Assembly: GCF_034531395.1 (NCBI RefSeq)
Contig: NZ_JARVCO010000010.1
Coordinates: 1,218,843-1,282,842 of the forward strand
DNA length: 64,000 nt
Reading direction: 5' to 3'
Source of the DNA: Pontiella agarivorans
GTDB lineage: Bacteria; Verrucomicrobiota; Kiritimatiellia; Kiritimatiellales; Pontiellaceae
In this document: positions 28,501 through 36,663 of the stretch, one piece after another
Layout of the letters: each line of letters opens with the position of its first letter
Numbering within the stretch: position 1 is the first letter of the stretch
The notes under the pieces: model-generated
The model's database searches: none
Told to the model about the DNA's origin: nothing
Seen by the model: the letters and a program-made list of their open reading frames with translations, nothing else
Program-made: the position numbers and the translations under genes

Positions 28501-28725
28501 CGGCTGCGGCCGATTCTGATGACCTCCGTTTCGTTCATTGCAGGGGTGCTTCCGCTGATGCTCAGTACAGGGGCCGGTTCTGAAATGCGCCGCGCCATCG
28601 GTCTGGCGGTTTTCTCGGGCATGGTCGGCGTGACTCTGTTCGGACTGGTTTTTACCCCGATTTTTTACATCGTGCTTCGACAGGGCGAGACCCGCCTTTC
28701 GAAAAAGAAGGAACTGACCGCATGA
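25570..28725 (+). CDS. RND multidrug efflux transporter (AcrB/MexB type)
   Basis: The 1051-residue inner-membrane proton-drug antiporter has full HAE1-family length. It opens with the family signature (LSRYFVDRPIFASVLSLLI). TM4 carries the proton-relay aspartates in GIVVDDAIVVVENV (adjacent Asp residues), and the C-terminal half has the matching LAGLASKNAILIVEFA. The porter-domain motif NGVENMLYMNSLATSDGS is present. The stop overlaps the start of the outer-membrane gene by 4 bp (ATGA), showing tight coupling. Confidence 0.95.
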   Translation: MNLSRYFVDRPIFASVLSLLILIGGLIAMFKLPVAEYPEVTPPSVVVKASFPGANPTEIAETVATPLEEQINGVENMLYMNSLATSDGSLTLRVTFAIGTDPDLAQQLVQNRVTQALPRLPDVTRSLGVTVTKSSPDLTMVIHLHSPDDRYDMLYLRNYASLHIKDELAKIGGVGEVRAFGAGDYAMRIWLDPNRVAELGMTPSEVVDAIRRQNVQVAAGLIGGPPYDDSVQVQMPVNVKGRLQSAEEFGQVIIKRSEDGVVTRLSDVARIELDAQTYALRSLLDGSQAVAIPIFASPGANALQISADVRAAMERLQEDMPEGVTYSIVYDPTVFVRKSIDSVITSLFQSVLLVALVVIIFLQNWRVSIIPLFAVPVSIIGTFAFMLMFGFSINVLSLFGLILAIGIVVDDAIVVVENVDRNVAAGLPPREATIKAMKEVTGPVIATTMVLAGVFIPIAFISGLTGQFYRQFALTIAIAAFISTFNSLTLSPAMSALLLRSPDAPRDRFTRFMDFAFGWFFRGFNRMFDRNQRDYDKTLKSVTRHKTVSMVIYALLVVLAVFSFKLVPKGFVPLQDKQYLISFAVLPPGATLERTEDVLREMHAIMKTEHGVKHAVMFPGLSINGFVNSPGAGISFIPLEDFESRKDEGLDAKSIAAKLQQRFNAIDGAYIAVFPPPPVRGLGRLGGFKLQIEDRADQGTQALDDAVQAVLKKANEHPALTGVFSSYNVNFPQLMAEVDRTKAEQLGVPVDELFRTMQVYLGSLYVNDFNQFGRTYQVIAQADKRFRSQPGDIARLQTRNLDGNMVPLGAMVDVQESYGPETAMRYNSYLSADINGNAASGYSSGQAQEAITQILEETLPRGMAFDWTEMTYQEKLAGNTAIYIFPLCLLLIFLILAAQYESLTMPLAVILIVPMSMLSAMFGLWVTGADNNIFTQIALFVLAGLASKNAILIVEFARELERQGETIVQAAINASRMRLRPILMTSVSFIAGVLPLMLSTGAGSEMRRAIGLAVFSGMVGVTLFGLVFTPIFYIVLRQGETRLSKKKELTA

Positions 28726-30062
28726 AACTAACCATACTTTGGATTTTGCCGCTGCTGCTTGCCGGCTGTGTGACCCGGCAGGAACTGCCGGAATTAAAAC
28801 AGCCCGATGCCTGGGAGGGGGCCGCCGCGACGGTGACTACGAATGAGCTTTCGGCCTGGTGGACGACGTTCAACGATCCGGCACTGACCGGTCTGGTGGA
28901 AACCGCGCTGACCAACAGCCCGCAGCAGCAGATCGCCGCGGCGCGGATCCGCGAGGCACGCGGGATTCGCCGTTCAGCCAAAGCCGGACTTTTTCCAAGC
29001 CTTGGAATCCGTGGGGACGCCGGCCGCGAGCGCGAGGCGCTGACGGAATCAACCGGGAATTTTTATACGGCGGGGTTTGATGCTTCCTACGAAGTTGATC
29101 TGTTCGGTAAAAACCGGAATACACTGAATGCGGCCGATGCACAGTTGCGGGCGCTGGAGGCTGATCTCCAGGGGGTGGAACTTTCGCTTGCGGCGGAGGT
29201 GGTCCGCACGTATATCGATTTCCGGGCGGCCGAAAAACAGCGTGCGATTGCGGGAAAAAATCTGAAGGCGCAGGAAAATACATTGAAGCTGGTGCAGCAG
29301 CAGCATGCCCACGGTGAAGCACCGCGATTGGATGTGGAGCGTTCAGAAAGTCTGGTGAATACCACTCGCGCCTCAATTCCGGAATTTCGACGTCTGGCGG
29401 AGAATGCACGGTTGCAGCTGGCGGTATTGACCGGACGGCCGTCGCAGGAACTGCGGATTCCGCATGCGGACACTGCTGTTATTCCGGGGGCGGACAGTAC
29501 ACCGCTGCTTCTGGCACCGGTTGATGTGATGGCCGGACGCCCGGATATCCGCCGGGCGGCGGCTGTACTCGAAGCCAATTCCGCGCTCGTCGAGGTTTCT
29601 GTGGCGGAACTTTATCCGACGATCAGTCTGAGCGGATTCTTCGGTTTTGCCGACGGGGTTCTTTTCGATTCCGCCCGGATCTGGCAGGGAGCCATCGACG
29701 GGGCGGTCAATCTGATCGATTTCGGCCGTGTTGAAGGGCAGATTGATGCTGCGGAAGCGCGTGAAAGACAGGCTTATGAACAGCTTCGGCAGACGGTACT
29801 GCAGGCCGTGGCCGATGTGGAAAGTGCAATGACCGACTATGCCCGTATTCGTGAGCAACGCGGTTCGCTTGAGAAAGCCTATAAAAATTCCGCCCGGGCA
29901 CTGAAGCTTTCGGAAGCGCTGTTCCGCGAGGGTGAGGTTTCGTTCCTGGATGTGCTTGATGCACAGCGCACGGCGAACGATGCCGATTCCGCGCTGGTTT
30001 CAGCCGAAGCCGCCCAGGCGAAAAGTGTGGTCCGGCTCTATAAATCGCTGGGGATCTATTAA
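28722..30062 (+). CDS. Outer-membrane efflux lipoprotein (TolC/OprM/NodT type)
   Basis: The 446-residue channel component begins with a lipoprotein signal peptide ending at LAGC (Cys16). Two outer-membrane-efflux repeats follow (about 55-240 and 270-445), including WWTTFNDPALTGLVETAL, GFDASYEVDLFGKNR, MAGRPDIRRAAAVLEANSALV and FDVLDAQRT-like FLDVLDAQRTANDA. It completes the tripartite pump with the two preceding genes. The coding sequence contains a perfect TTCCAA-N3-TTGGAA palindrome at 28993. Confidence 0.93.
   Translation: MKLTILWILPLLLAGCVTRQELPELKQPDAWEGAAATVTTNELSAWWTTFNDPALTGLVETALTNSPQQQIAAARIREARGIRRSAKAGLFPSLGIRGDAGREREALTESTGNFYTAGFDASYEVDLFGKNRNTLNAADAQLRALEADLQGVELSLAAEVVRTYIDFRAAEKQRAIAGKNLKAQENTLKLVQQQHAHGEAPRLDVERSESLVNTTRASIPEFRRLAENARLQLAVLTGRPSQELRIPHADTAVIPGADSTPLLLAPVDVMAGRPDIRRAAAVLEANSALVEVSVAELYPTISLSGFFGFADGVLFDSARIWQGAIDGAVNLIDFGRVEGQIDAAEARERQAYEQLRQTVLQAVADVESAMTDYARIREQRGSLEKAYKNSARALKLSEALFREGEVSFLDVLDAQRTANDADSALVSAEAAQAKSVVRLYKSLGIY
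28993..29007. repeat. TTCCAA-N3-TTGGAA palindrome (perfect)
   Basis: TTCCAAGCCTTGGAA inside the outer-membrane efflux gene. Confidence 0.75.
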
Positions 30063-30455
30063 GGTTCTTTTCGGGGTGCCTGCAGTATTTTCCGCGAGGG
30101 AAAAGCCGGGTTTAAACCGCAGGCGAAACAAAAGAAGCCGGATTGAAACCGAGAAATCACCCCCGGTGTTACGTTGCGGATCAACCGCGCCGTCGTCGTA
30201 AACTACGCTGAATTAATGTGTAAGCAAAAAACATTATAATATAGCATTAATCTGAATGAAAATAAAACAAAAAAATACTGCAGTTTTTGCCGGGGATGTT
30301 CTATAAGCCGCAGCAATTGAACAGAAGTATAGAATGATTCGTCAAAATTCTTTTTAAGAAAATGGCGATAAATTGGAAATCAGATTATTCCGAAAAGCTC
30401 CGGGTTTGTAATCCCGGGAATGGAATGTTGATTTCTGAAGAAAGGAAAACAGACC
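30063..30455. other. 393-bp intergenic region, AT-rich in its second half
   Basis: No credible gene is seen. From about 30200 the sequence becomes A/T-rich (runs of A and T), unlike its neighbours, and it ends in the leader of the small membrane-protein gene. No clear hairpin-T terminator for the pump operon was found. Confidence 0.5.
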
Positions 30456-30776
30456 ATGAAAACAAATGTCATGAAAGAACGGGAAAGCGATAGGACCGCA
30501 GGTGATGCAATCACATTCGGTGCGTTACTGCTGGCACCGGCTGTCGGGTTGATTGTGGCCCTGATTATGCACCGTATCATCGATGCCCGTTTCTCTGAAG
30601 TGCTGTTTATGTCGCTACTGGCGGTTGCGCCGATCTGTATTGTCGGGGAATTGATCCGCTGGACTGTACAGGTCCGGAATCCGATGCGCAAACGGATTGG
30701 CTATGACCGGCGTCAGCCCGAACGGCTGCCGCACTTTGTTCCGCCGGGATTGCAGTCCCGTTCGCGTAATCGTTGA
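30456..30776 (+). CDS. Small two-TM membrane protein, unknown
   Basis: This 106-residue protein has two hydrophobic helices (about 20-40, FGALLLAPAVGLIVALIM, and 48-66, EVLFMSLLAVAPICIVGELI) and a basic, Pro-rich tail. No family is recognised. AAAGGAAAAC lies 9 bp before the ATG. A terminator follows at 30819. Confidence 0.6.
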   Translation: MKTNVMKERESDRTAGDAITFGALLLAPAVGLIVALIMHRIIDARFSEVLFMSLLAVAPICIVGELIRWTVQVRNPMRKRIGYDRRQPERLPHFVPPGLQSRSRNR

Positions 30777-30818
30777 ACGAACGGATTATTCCGTTTCCGG
30801 AGTTGATCCGGTGAAGGT

Positions 30819-30852
30819 AAAAGCGTAGCTCTTTACGGGTTACGCTTTTTTT
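30819..30852 (+). terminator. Intrinsic terminator between the small membrane protein and thiM
   Basis: AAAAGCGTA / TACGCTTTT arms with a 13-base loop, followed by TTT. Confidence 0.75.
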
Positions 30853-30877
30853 ATGATTAATCTTCGCCGGATCGAAA

Positions 30878-31675
30878 ATGATGAAAGAAAAACTTTGGAA
30901 ACATATTTCTGCCGTTCGCACTCAGTCTCCATTGGTACAGAACATTACCAACTACGTGGTCATGAACAATACCGCCAATGCGCTGCTGGCGGTCGGGGCC
31001 TCGCCGATCATGGCTCATGCCCTCCGGGAAATAGATGAAATGGTTGCGCTCTGCAATGCGCTAGTGGTGAATATCGGAACCTTGGATCATGCGTGGTCCG
31101 ATGCCATGCTACAGGCGGCCCGCCGGGCGCGGGCGCTTAAAAAACCGTGGATTCTCGATCCCGTCGGCGCAGGGGCTACATCTTATCGTGATCAGGTTCT
31201 ATCGCGCCTCATTGCCCTGCGCCCGACGGCGATTCGCGGTAACGCCTCCGAAATTCTGGCGCTGGCCAATGCGAATCAAAGCAGGACGAAAGGTGTCGAC
31301 AGCACCGCGCAGAGTTCGGAAGCGCTGGACGCCGCAAAGGCCCTGCACAAACTCACCGGCGCGGTTGTGGGTATTTCCGGCGAAACTGATTTTATCGTAT
31401 CCGATCAGCCGGTTATTCAGATTCACAACGGCACACCGCTGATGACGCGCGTTACCGGACTCGGCTGTTCCGCAACCGCGCTGATCGGCGCGTTTCTTGC
31501 CGTGACTGAAAACAGCGCCGAAGCCGTGGCCGCCGCAACGGCCCTGCTGAGTATTGCCGGCGAACTCGCCGAAAAAAACAGTAACGGTCCCGGCAGTCTG
31601 CAGATGAACCTGCTTGATAAACTTTACAATCTGACCGAAGACGAATTCAAAAACACCCTGCGCATCGAGGCCTGA
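30878..31675 (+). CDS. thiM: Hydroxyethylthiazole kinase
   Basis: Phosphorylates salvaged 4-methyl-5-(2-hydroxyethyl)thiazole for thiamine synthesis. The 265 residues show QNITNYVVMNNTANALLAVGASPIMAHA, the PWILDPVGAGAT loop, IRGNASEILALA and the catalytic GLGCSATALIGAF loop (Cys in the anion hole). It is followed after 2 bp by thiE, forming a salvage pair; no thiD is nearby. I see no TPP riboswitch upstream: the leader is short and lacks the CUGAGA element. Tandem ATGs begin the gene. Confidence 0.93.
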   Translation: MMKEKLWKHISAVRTQSPLVQNITNYVVMNNTANALLAVGASPIMAHALREIDEMVALCNALVVNIGTLDHAWSDAMLQAARRARALKKPWILDPVGAGATSYRDQVLSRLIALRPTAIRGNASEILALANANQSRTKGVDSTAQSSEALDAAKALHKLTGAVVGISGETDFIVSDQPVIQIHNGTPLMTRVTGLGCSATALIGAFLAVTENSAEAVAAATALLSIAGELAEKNSNGPGSLQMNLLDKLYNLTEDEFKNTLRIEA

Positions 31676-31677
31676 TC

Positions 31678-32328
31678 ATGGCCAATCCATTTCCTTATCG
31701 GCTGTATCTGGTAATTTCCGAGGCAGACTGCGCCGGCCGCGATTTTGTCCAAGTGGCCGAGCAGGCCGTGCAGGGCGGCGTCGATGTGGTGCAGCTGCGC
31801 GAAAAACACGCGACGCCCGAAGAATTCCTCCGCAAAGCCGAACGCCTGCAGACGATGCTGCAGACCTATGATGTTCCATTGATCATCAACGATAATCTCG
31901 ACGTTGCTATGCAGTCGGGCGCCTTCGGCATCCACGTCGGCCGCAGCGACTGTTCACCCGCCCGCATCCGCTCCGTCTGGGCGGATTGCCGCTCGCTCGG
32001 CTACTCCATCGAACAGCTCGACCAGCTTGAAACGCAGGACGCGGAACTCGCCGACTGCTTCGGCATCAGCCCCGTCTTCAGGACCCCGACCAAAACCGAT
32101 ACCGTCACCGAATGGGGCCTCGACGGCATCCGCACTATTCGGGAACGTACCGACAAGCCCCTCGTCGCTATTGGCAGCATCAACGCCGAAAATGCGGGCG
32201 ACGTCATCCGCGCCGGCGCCGACTGCCTCGCCGTCGTCTCCGCCATCTGTCAGGCCGCCGATCCGCAGCAGGCCGCCCGCCGAATCCGCAATCAAATCGA
32301 CCACGCCCTGCGCTCAACCCATCCGTAA
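31678..32328 (+). CDS. thiE: Thiamine-phosphate synthase
   Basis: Joins HMP-diphosphate and thiazole phosphate into thiamine phosphate. It is a 216-residue TIM barrel with VQLREKHATPEEF, PLIINDNLDVA, GIHVGRSD, FGISPVFRTPTKTD and LVAIGSINAENA. The usual GPVFPTxTK is varied to SPVFRTPTK, within the range for ThiE. It follows thiM by 2 bp. A perfect TTCCAA palindrome lies 7 bp after the stop. Confidence 0.92.
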   Translation: MANPFPYRLYLVISEADCAGRDFVQVAEQAVQGGVDVVQLREKHATPEEFLRKAERLQTMLQTYDVPLIINDNLDVAMQSGAFGIHVGRSDCSPARIRSVWADCRSLGYSIEQLDQLETQDAELADCFGISPVFRTPTKTDTVTEWGLDGIRTIRERTDKPLVAIGSINAENAGDVIRAGADCLAVVSAICQAADPQQAARRIRNQIDHALRSTHP

Positions 32329-32334
32329 CGATTT

Positions 32335-32349
32335 TTCCAAGCATTGGAA
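32335..32349. repeat. TTCCAA-N3-TTGGAA palindrome (perfect), downstream of thiE
   Basis: TTCCAAGCATTGGAA. One of six perfect copies in the window (others at 28993, 38145, 54368, 55234 and 56503). Confidence 0.8.
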
Positions 32350-32426
32350 AAAATGTACAGAACCGCCCCGGTGGAAGCTTTAAAAAGTCCAATATGTTTT
32401 AGCCTGCCTCATTGAGGCGCTCTTCT

Positions 32427-32972
32427 TTATTCTTTTTCGGTGAGGTCCGGCGCGGGCGGTTCGAGAATGGATAGGACCTTCCTGAGTAAGCGGTCGAGCT
32501 CATCCCGGTCATCGGATCCGAGCGGGGCCAGCAAGGCCTCGATATTATCGACGTGTGCCGAAACGGCTTCATTGATCAGGTCGAAGCCTTTCTTGGTTAG
32601 CTGCACCAGCCGGCTGCGCGAATCGGCGGGGTTGGCCAGCCGTTCGATTAGGCCCCGGGTTTCGAGACGATTCATCCGGTGGGTCATGGTGCCGGAGGTG
32701 ATCATGAGCATGGAAAACAGTTCGGTGGGGCTCATGCGGCAGGGCTTTCCGGAGCGCCGCAGCGTGGCCAGGACATCGAATTCCCATAAGGTCAGGTTGT
32801 AGACGGAAAATACTTCGCCGAGGTTTCGCTGGGCAAAAGCCGCACTTCGTTTAATGCGTCCAATCGTGCCCATGGCCGCCAGTTCAAGATCCGGTCGTTC
32901 TCTGCGCCATTGATCCAGAATGACGTCGACCCGGTCGGTTTGAGGTTGTTCGTTCGTTTCAGTTTTCTGCAT
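32427..32972 (-). CDS. MarR-family transcriptional regulator
   Basis: The 181-residue winged-helix regulator has the MarR core at about 55-145 (LTLWEFDVLATLRRSG, SPTELFSMLMITSGTMTHRMNRLETRGLIERL, the wing DSRSRLVQLTKKG). It is divergent from an EamA transporter. The gap contains two inverted repeats, so autoregulation and control of the transporter and nitroreductase are likely. The ligand is unknown. Confidence 0.9.
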   Translation of the reverse strand: MQKTETNEQPQTDRVDVILDQWRRERPDLELAAMGTIGRIKRSAAFAQRNLGEVFSVYNLTLWEFDVLATLRRSGKPCRMSPTELFSMLMITSGTMTHRMNRLETRGLIERLANPADSRSRLVQLTKKGFDLINEAVSAHVDNIEALLAPLGSDDRDELDRLLRKVLSILEPPAPDLTEKE

Positions 32973-33016
32973 CGGATTCCTTATTTTTAACAGGTGGGGT
33001 ATTTCTACGCTTTATT

Positions 33017-33069
33017 ATCTTGAACTCAAGATAAAACGCGCTACCGTCCAGATATCTTGAATTGAAGGT
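33017..33069. promoter_or_regulatory. Two MarR operator-like inverted repeats
   Basis: ATCTTGAACTCAAGAT (33017-33032, perfect except for the central two bases) and ATCTTGAATTGAAGGT (33054-33069, degenerate right arm) lie between the divergent MarR and EamA genes, the second just before the EamA start. Confidence 0.75.
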
Positions 33070-33077
33070 AAATAGGT

Positions 33078-33983
33078 ATGAATACAAAAAAACACATCTC
33101 AACCCTGCTCGACACAGCTCTGACGGCCGTGACCCCGGTCATCTGGGGCACCACCTATCTGGTTACCACTGAGTGGCTCCCTCCCGGGCGGCCCTTCACG
33201 GCAGCGCTGATCCGCACGCTGCCGGCGGGGCTGTTACTGGTGGCCTGGACCCGCCACGCCATTCCGCGTTCGCATTGGCTCAGAATCGGGGTGCTGTCCT
33301 TGCTCAACATCGGCTTCTTTCAGGCGCTGCTCTTTATTGCGGCCTACCGCCTGCCCGGCGGGGTAGCCGCGGTGGTCGGGGCTCTGTCCCCGCTGCTGGT
33401 AATGCTCATGGCCTGGTGTGTGGACAGCGATCGTCCGGGCATCGCCGCCGCCGGCGTGGCCGGGCTGGCGGTGTCCGGGATGGCCCTGCTGTTTGTCTCG
33501 CCCGGAGACCGGTGGGATCCGCTTGGTCTGACCGCCGCGGTAGCGGGAACGGTATGCATTGCGTCCGGCACATTTCTTTCGCGCCGGTGGCGAAACCGGA
33601 TGCCTATACTGGCATTTACCGGCTGGCAACTTACGCTGGGCGGTTTGGCCCTCATTCCGTTTGCGATCCTGCTGGACCCGCCATTGCCCGCCCTCGAAAT
33701 GCGCCATTTCGCCGGTTATCTCTATCTGGCTCTGTTCGGCGCACTGTTGGCCTATGTGCTTTGGTTTCGCGGCATTTCACGGCTTTCGCCGGTGGCCGTC
33801 TCTTCCCTCGGCCTGCTCAGCCCTTTGACTGCCATCGTGTTTGGCTGGGCGTTGCTTGGCCAGTCGCTGACCCCCTTGCAAATTACAGCCATGGGGTTGG
33901 TTCTGGGATCGGTGCTGGCCTTGCAATGGCTTATTTCGGTCTCCCCGGGAGGCCGTCAAACTGATGAAAAAAACAACCCGTAA
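33078..33983 (+). CDS. EamA-family (DMT) exporter
   Basis: The 301-residue inner-membrane protein has ten hydrophobic segments in two EamA halves. The N-terminal half carries VIWGTTYLVTTEWLPPGRP, and the second closes with GLLSPLTAIVFGWALLGQSLTP, both typical drug/metabolite-transporter motifs. It probably exports an amino-acid-like metabolite or toxin. Position behind MarR-type operators suggests induction by the substrate. The nitroreductase follows 15 bp later. Confidence 0.88.
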   Translation: MNTKKHISTLLDTALTAVTPVIWGTTYLVTTEWLPPGRPFTAALIRTLPAGLLLVAWTRHAIPRSHWLRIGVLSLLNIGFFQALLFIAAYRLPGGVAAVVGALSPLLVMLMAWCVDSDRPGIAAAGVAGLAVSGMALLFVSPGDRWDPLGLTAAVAGTVCIASGTFLSRRWRNRMPILAFTGWQLTLGGLALIPFAILLDPPLPALEMRHFAGYLYLALFGALLAYVLWFRGISRLSPVAVSSLGLLSPLTAIVFGWALLGQSLTPLQITAMGLVLGSVLALQWLISVSPGGRQTDEKNNP

Positions 33984-33998
33984 ATAAGGAGTGGAAAC

Positions 33999-34616
33999 AT
34001 GAAAAAAACCGTACAGGAACTGTTGGAATCCCGCGTCTCAACGGGAAAATTCGATCCGTCACGCAAACTGGAGGCCGATGTGCTGCAGGAACTTGTCCGG
34101 CTCGCGACACGAGCACCGAGCGCGTTCAACCTGCAGAACTGGCACTTCATTGCCATTCAGTCCGATGAGGCCCGCGAGCTCCTGCATCCGCTCGCCTATA
34201 ACCAGCCCCAGATTCTCGCCGCATCGGCCGTGTTTATCGTGTGCGGCGAACTCGACGCTCATGAACGGCTGCACGAAACCCTGCAGCCTTCTGTGGAGGC
34301 CGGTATGATCACCGATGCGATCCGGGAAACGTGGGTCGAAATGGCGAAGGCTTCGTATGGGGAAAACGAACAGGCCCGGCGCGATGAAGCCATCCGCTCC
34401 GCCTCGCTGGCGGCGATGAGCCTGATGGTTGCGGCCGAGGGCATGGGGCTGGCCAGCGGAGCGATGGGCGGTTTTGATCCGGCGGGCGTGATGGACGCCT
34501 TCGGCCTGGACCCGGCCCGGCTCCCCGTGATGTTGGTGGCCGTCGGCCATGCCGCCGAGGGGAACTGGCCGCAGAAACAGCGCCGGGCCACGGAGGAGGT
34601 CTTAGAGTTTCGCTGA
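33999..34616 (+). CDS. Nitroreductase-family flavoprotein
   Basis: This 205-residue FMN-dependent oxidoreductase has SRVSTGKFDPSRK near the N-terminus (usually SRRS), RAPSAFNLQNWHF, and EGMGLASGAMGGFDP before the C-terminal LPVMLVAVGHAAEGNWP. It reduces quinones or nitro compounds using NAD(P)H. AAGGAG precedes the ATG. Coupled to the EamA transporter and probably under MarR control. Confidence 0.9.
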   Translation: MKKTVQELLESRVSTGKFDPSRKLEADVLQELVRLATRAPSAFNLQNWHFIAIQSDEARELLHPLAYNQPQILAASAVFIVCGELDAHERLHETLQPSVEAGMITDAIRETWVEMAKASYGENEQARRDEAIRSASLAAMSLMVAAEGMGLASGAMGGFDPAGVMDAFGLDPARLPVMLVAVGHAAEGNWPQKQRRATEEVLEFR

Positions 34617-34714
34617 GCATGGACGCTGATAAAAAAAGGACAGGATCTGCAGGACAATGCATGCCTGAAGATCCCTGCTCGCTAAATCGAAATACGAACT
34701 GAAAGGAGCGAAGA

Positions 34715-35119
34715 ATGATATTCCCCAAGACAACAATGCGCGTTGCCCGTCCAACAGACCACCTACCGGAAATTGCAGCCATGTATGAGAAAGGCCTTGG
34801 CTTCGAGGTGTTAGCCCGGTTTGAGGATCATGAGGGTTTTGATGGCGTTATTCTGGGTATTCCCGGGGCAGCATACCATCTGGAGTTTACCCACCACCGC
34901 GGGGATTGCGTCGGAAAAGCGCCGACAGAAGACCACCTGCTTGTATTCTATATCGAGGATGCTGCCGGGTGGGCCGAGCGATGCGAGCAAATGGAGTCCT
35001 CCGGTTTTCTCCGGGTACCGTCGTTTAATCCATATTGGGATGCATGTGGCAAAACATTCGAAGACCTCGATGGTTACCGGGTCGTACTTCAAAACGACAA
35101 ATGGAATCAACAGCCCTAA
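34715..35119 (+). CDS. VOC-superfamily (glyoxalase/bleomycin-resistance fold) protein
   Basis: 134 residues with two beta-alpha-beta-beta-beta modules: RVARPTDHLPEIAAMYEKGLGFEVLARFEDH, and the second ending with TFEDLDGYRVVLQND. One metal-ligand Glu/His set (H67-like TLEFTHH) is visible. The substrate cannot be assigned. It begins a run of small, same-strand, mostly single-domain genes (34.7-37.9 kb). Confidence 0.82.
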   Translation: MIFPKTTMRVARPTDHLPEIAAMYEKGLGFEVLARFEDHEGFDGVILGIPGAAYHLEFTHHRGDCVGKAPTEDHLLVFYIEDAAGWAERCEQMESSGFLRVPSFNPYWDACGKTFEDLDGYRVVLQNDKWNQQP

Positions 35120-35202
35120 CAGCTTAAGGCCGGCACGGTTTCCGGCCGAGGATCCAAACGTATCACTTACAAAACACTGACATTCCACCATAGGAGGCTA
35201 CT

Positions 35203-35595
35203 GTGAAACTAACCCAACCGGAAAAAGAACTTAAAGCCGCTGTTGAGCACCTTATTCACAGCGGGTGCAACTACAATCTGAACGAGTTCGGGAATATCTA
35301 CACCCCCGACTTGAAGGTCGTCATCATCGATCCGTCCAGCCAGGTGGCGATTCTAAATTACGAACAGAATTATGAATTTTTCAAAGCGAAGCGCGACTCC
35401 GGCGCAAGTCCCTTGGAAGAAACCGTGAATTTCGTCCATTTGGATATCTCAGGCGATTACGGCTACGTCGTTGTCATCCGTCACGTTGCGATGGACATCG
35501 AACGCCAAAAGGTGGTGTTTTCGCTGAATCTAAGAAAATGCGACGGGGTATGGAAAGTATTCCGCGAAACAGCGATGATCAGCGATGAGCTTTGA
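35203..35595 (+). CDS. NTF2-like / SnoaL-type small protein
   Basis: 130 residues with helices followed by a long curved sheet: AAVEHLIHSGCNYNLNEFGNIYTPDLKVV, then DYGYVVVIRHVAMD and WKVFRETAMISDEL. This is the pattern of NTF2-like proteins (DUF4440/SnoaL relatives). No catalytic residues can be named. GGAGGCTACTGTG lies before the ATG. Assignment is by fold pattern only. Confidence 0.6.
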   Translation: MKLTQPEKELKAAVEHLIHSGCNYNLNEFGNIYTPDLKVVIIDPSSQVAILNYEQNYEFFKAKRDSGASPLEETVNFVHLDISGDYGYVVVIRHVAMDIERQKVVFSLNLRKCDGVWKVFRETAMISDEL

Positions 35596-35643
35596 CCGGG
35601 TCCAGCATAAGCATCGAAAATACAGTTTGAATGGAGGCTGAAC

Positions 35644-36111
35644 ATGAAATTGTCCGAAGCGTACCGCCCCCGACCCATTCGATTTCTTGATCATTGGGAA
35701 ATCGGCGAATGGAGGCTAAAAGCTTACAGCATTACATATACCGAGGCTCCGCTCGATTCGATCCTCGTTAAAGCCGCCCGCCATGTGATCACGGAACGTT
35801 TAAAGAAGAGCGCATCCGGAACCAAACATTATGGAGTAGGGTTTGCGGGTATTCATCAGGGAAAAACAGGAAACTTTGTTTTTGTGGATTGGTGGGCTGA
35901 TGAAAATGAGTTGAACCATCACGTCTACGTATCACGTTCCGACTGTCCTTCAGAGCTGGAATACATGACACCTACCGGTCTGGCCGCCTGCACCTGGGAC
36001 CTTTATCTGATCGGCCACGAACGTCGGGCCTGGGTTGAGTTTGTTCTGATGCAGGCTTCCAACCCGGATCTGGCCGGTTACCTTATGGCTACCATGAACG
36101 CGAAAATATAG
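35644..36111 (+). CDS. Conserved hypothetical protein, 155 aa
   Basis: A soluble protein with no signal peptide or TM helix. It has a Trp-rich centre (FVFVDWWADENELNHHVYVS) and LAACTWDLYLIGHERRAWVEFVL near the end. I have seen such sequences only as uncharacterised small proteins and give no function. GGAGGC precedes the ATG. It lies between the NTF2-like and SRPBCC genes. Confidence 0.65.
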   Translation: MKLSEAYRPRPIRFLDHWEIGEWRLKAYSITYTEAPLDSILVKAARHVITERLKKSASGTKHYGVGFAGIHQGKTGNFVFVDWWADENELNHHVYVSRSDCPSELEYMTPTGLAACTWDLYLIGHERRAWVEFVLMQASNPDLAGYLMATMNAKI

Positions 36112-36189
36112 TGCATTATTTTCAATTATGTTCCCGCGCAACATCAGTTGCACGCTGTACCTGAATATAGAAAAACCAATGGAGAAAGT

Positions 36190-36627
36190 ATGAAGATCAT
36201 TGAAACTGAAGTTCATATATCGGCATCTCCCGAGCGCGTGTGGGATGTCCTCACGGATTTCGAAAAGTTCCCTGAATGGAACCCATTCATCAGAACGGTT
36301 GAGGGGAAAGTTCGTGTCGGCGCAAGGCTCACGGTTCGCATTGCAACGCCTAGCGGCAAGGAAATGACATTTAAACCGACCGTAAAATCAGCCACAGAAG
36401 AAAAAGAGTTCAGCTGGCTGGGGCACTTTCTGTTTCCCGGTTTGTTTGACGGCGAACATATTTTTATAATCAAATCCAGTGAAGCCGGTTGCGTGCTGCT
36501 TCAACAAGAAAAATTTGGCGGTCTGCTTGTTCCGCTCATGTGGAAAAGCCTTGGTCAAGACACCCGGGCCGGGTTTGAGCAAATGAATCAGGCACTCAAA
36601 GAAAGAGCAGAGAAATCCGGCATATAA
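36190..36627 (+). CDS. SRPBCC-domain protein (START-like fold)
   Basis: The 145-residue protein opens with IIETEVHISASPERVWDVLTDFEKFPEWNPFI, the classic SRPBCC (polyketide cyclase/CoxG-like) start, and continues with a beta-rich body and C-terminal helix. Such proteins bind hydrophobic ligands. The ATG at 36190 has GGAGAAAGT just before it; an upstream in-frame Met at 36148 lacks one. Confidence 0.85.
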   Translation: MKIIETEVHISASPERVWDVLTDFEKFPEWNPFIRTVEGKVRVGARLTVRIATPSGKEMTFKPTVKSATEEKEFSWLGHFLFPGLFDGEHIFIIKSSEAGCVLLQQEKFGGLLVPLMWKSLGQDTRAGFEQMNQALKERAEKSGI

Positions 36628-36663
36628 ATCATTCTTAACGTAAAACGCACAGGAGGTTTGATT

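Noticed and set aside
30776..30877. TPP riboswitch ahead of thiM
   Set aside because: The leader is only about 100 bases, holds a terminator belonging to the upstream gene, and lacks the conserved CUGAGA and ACC elements.
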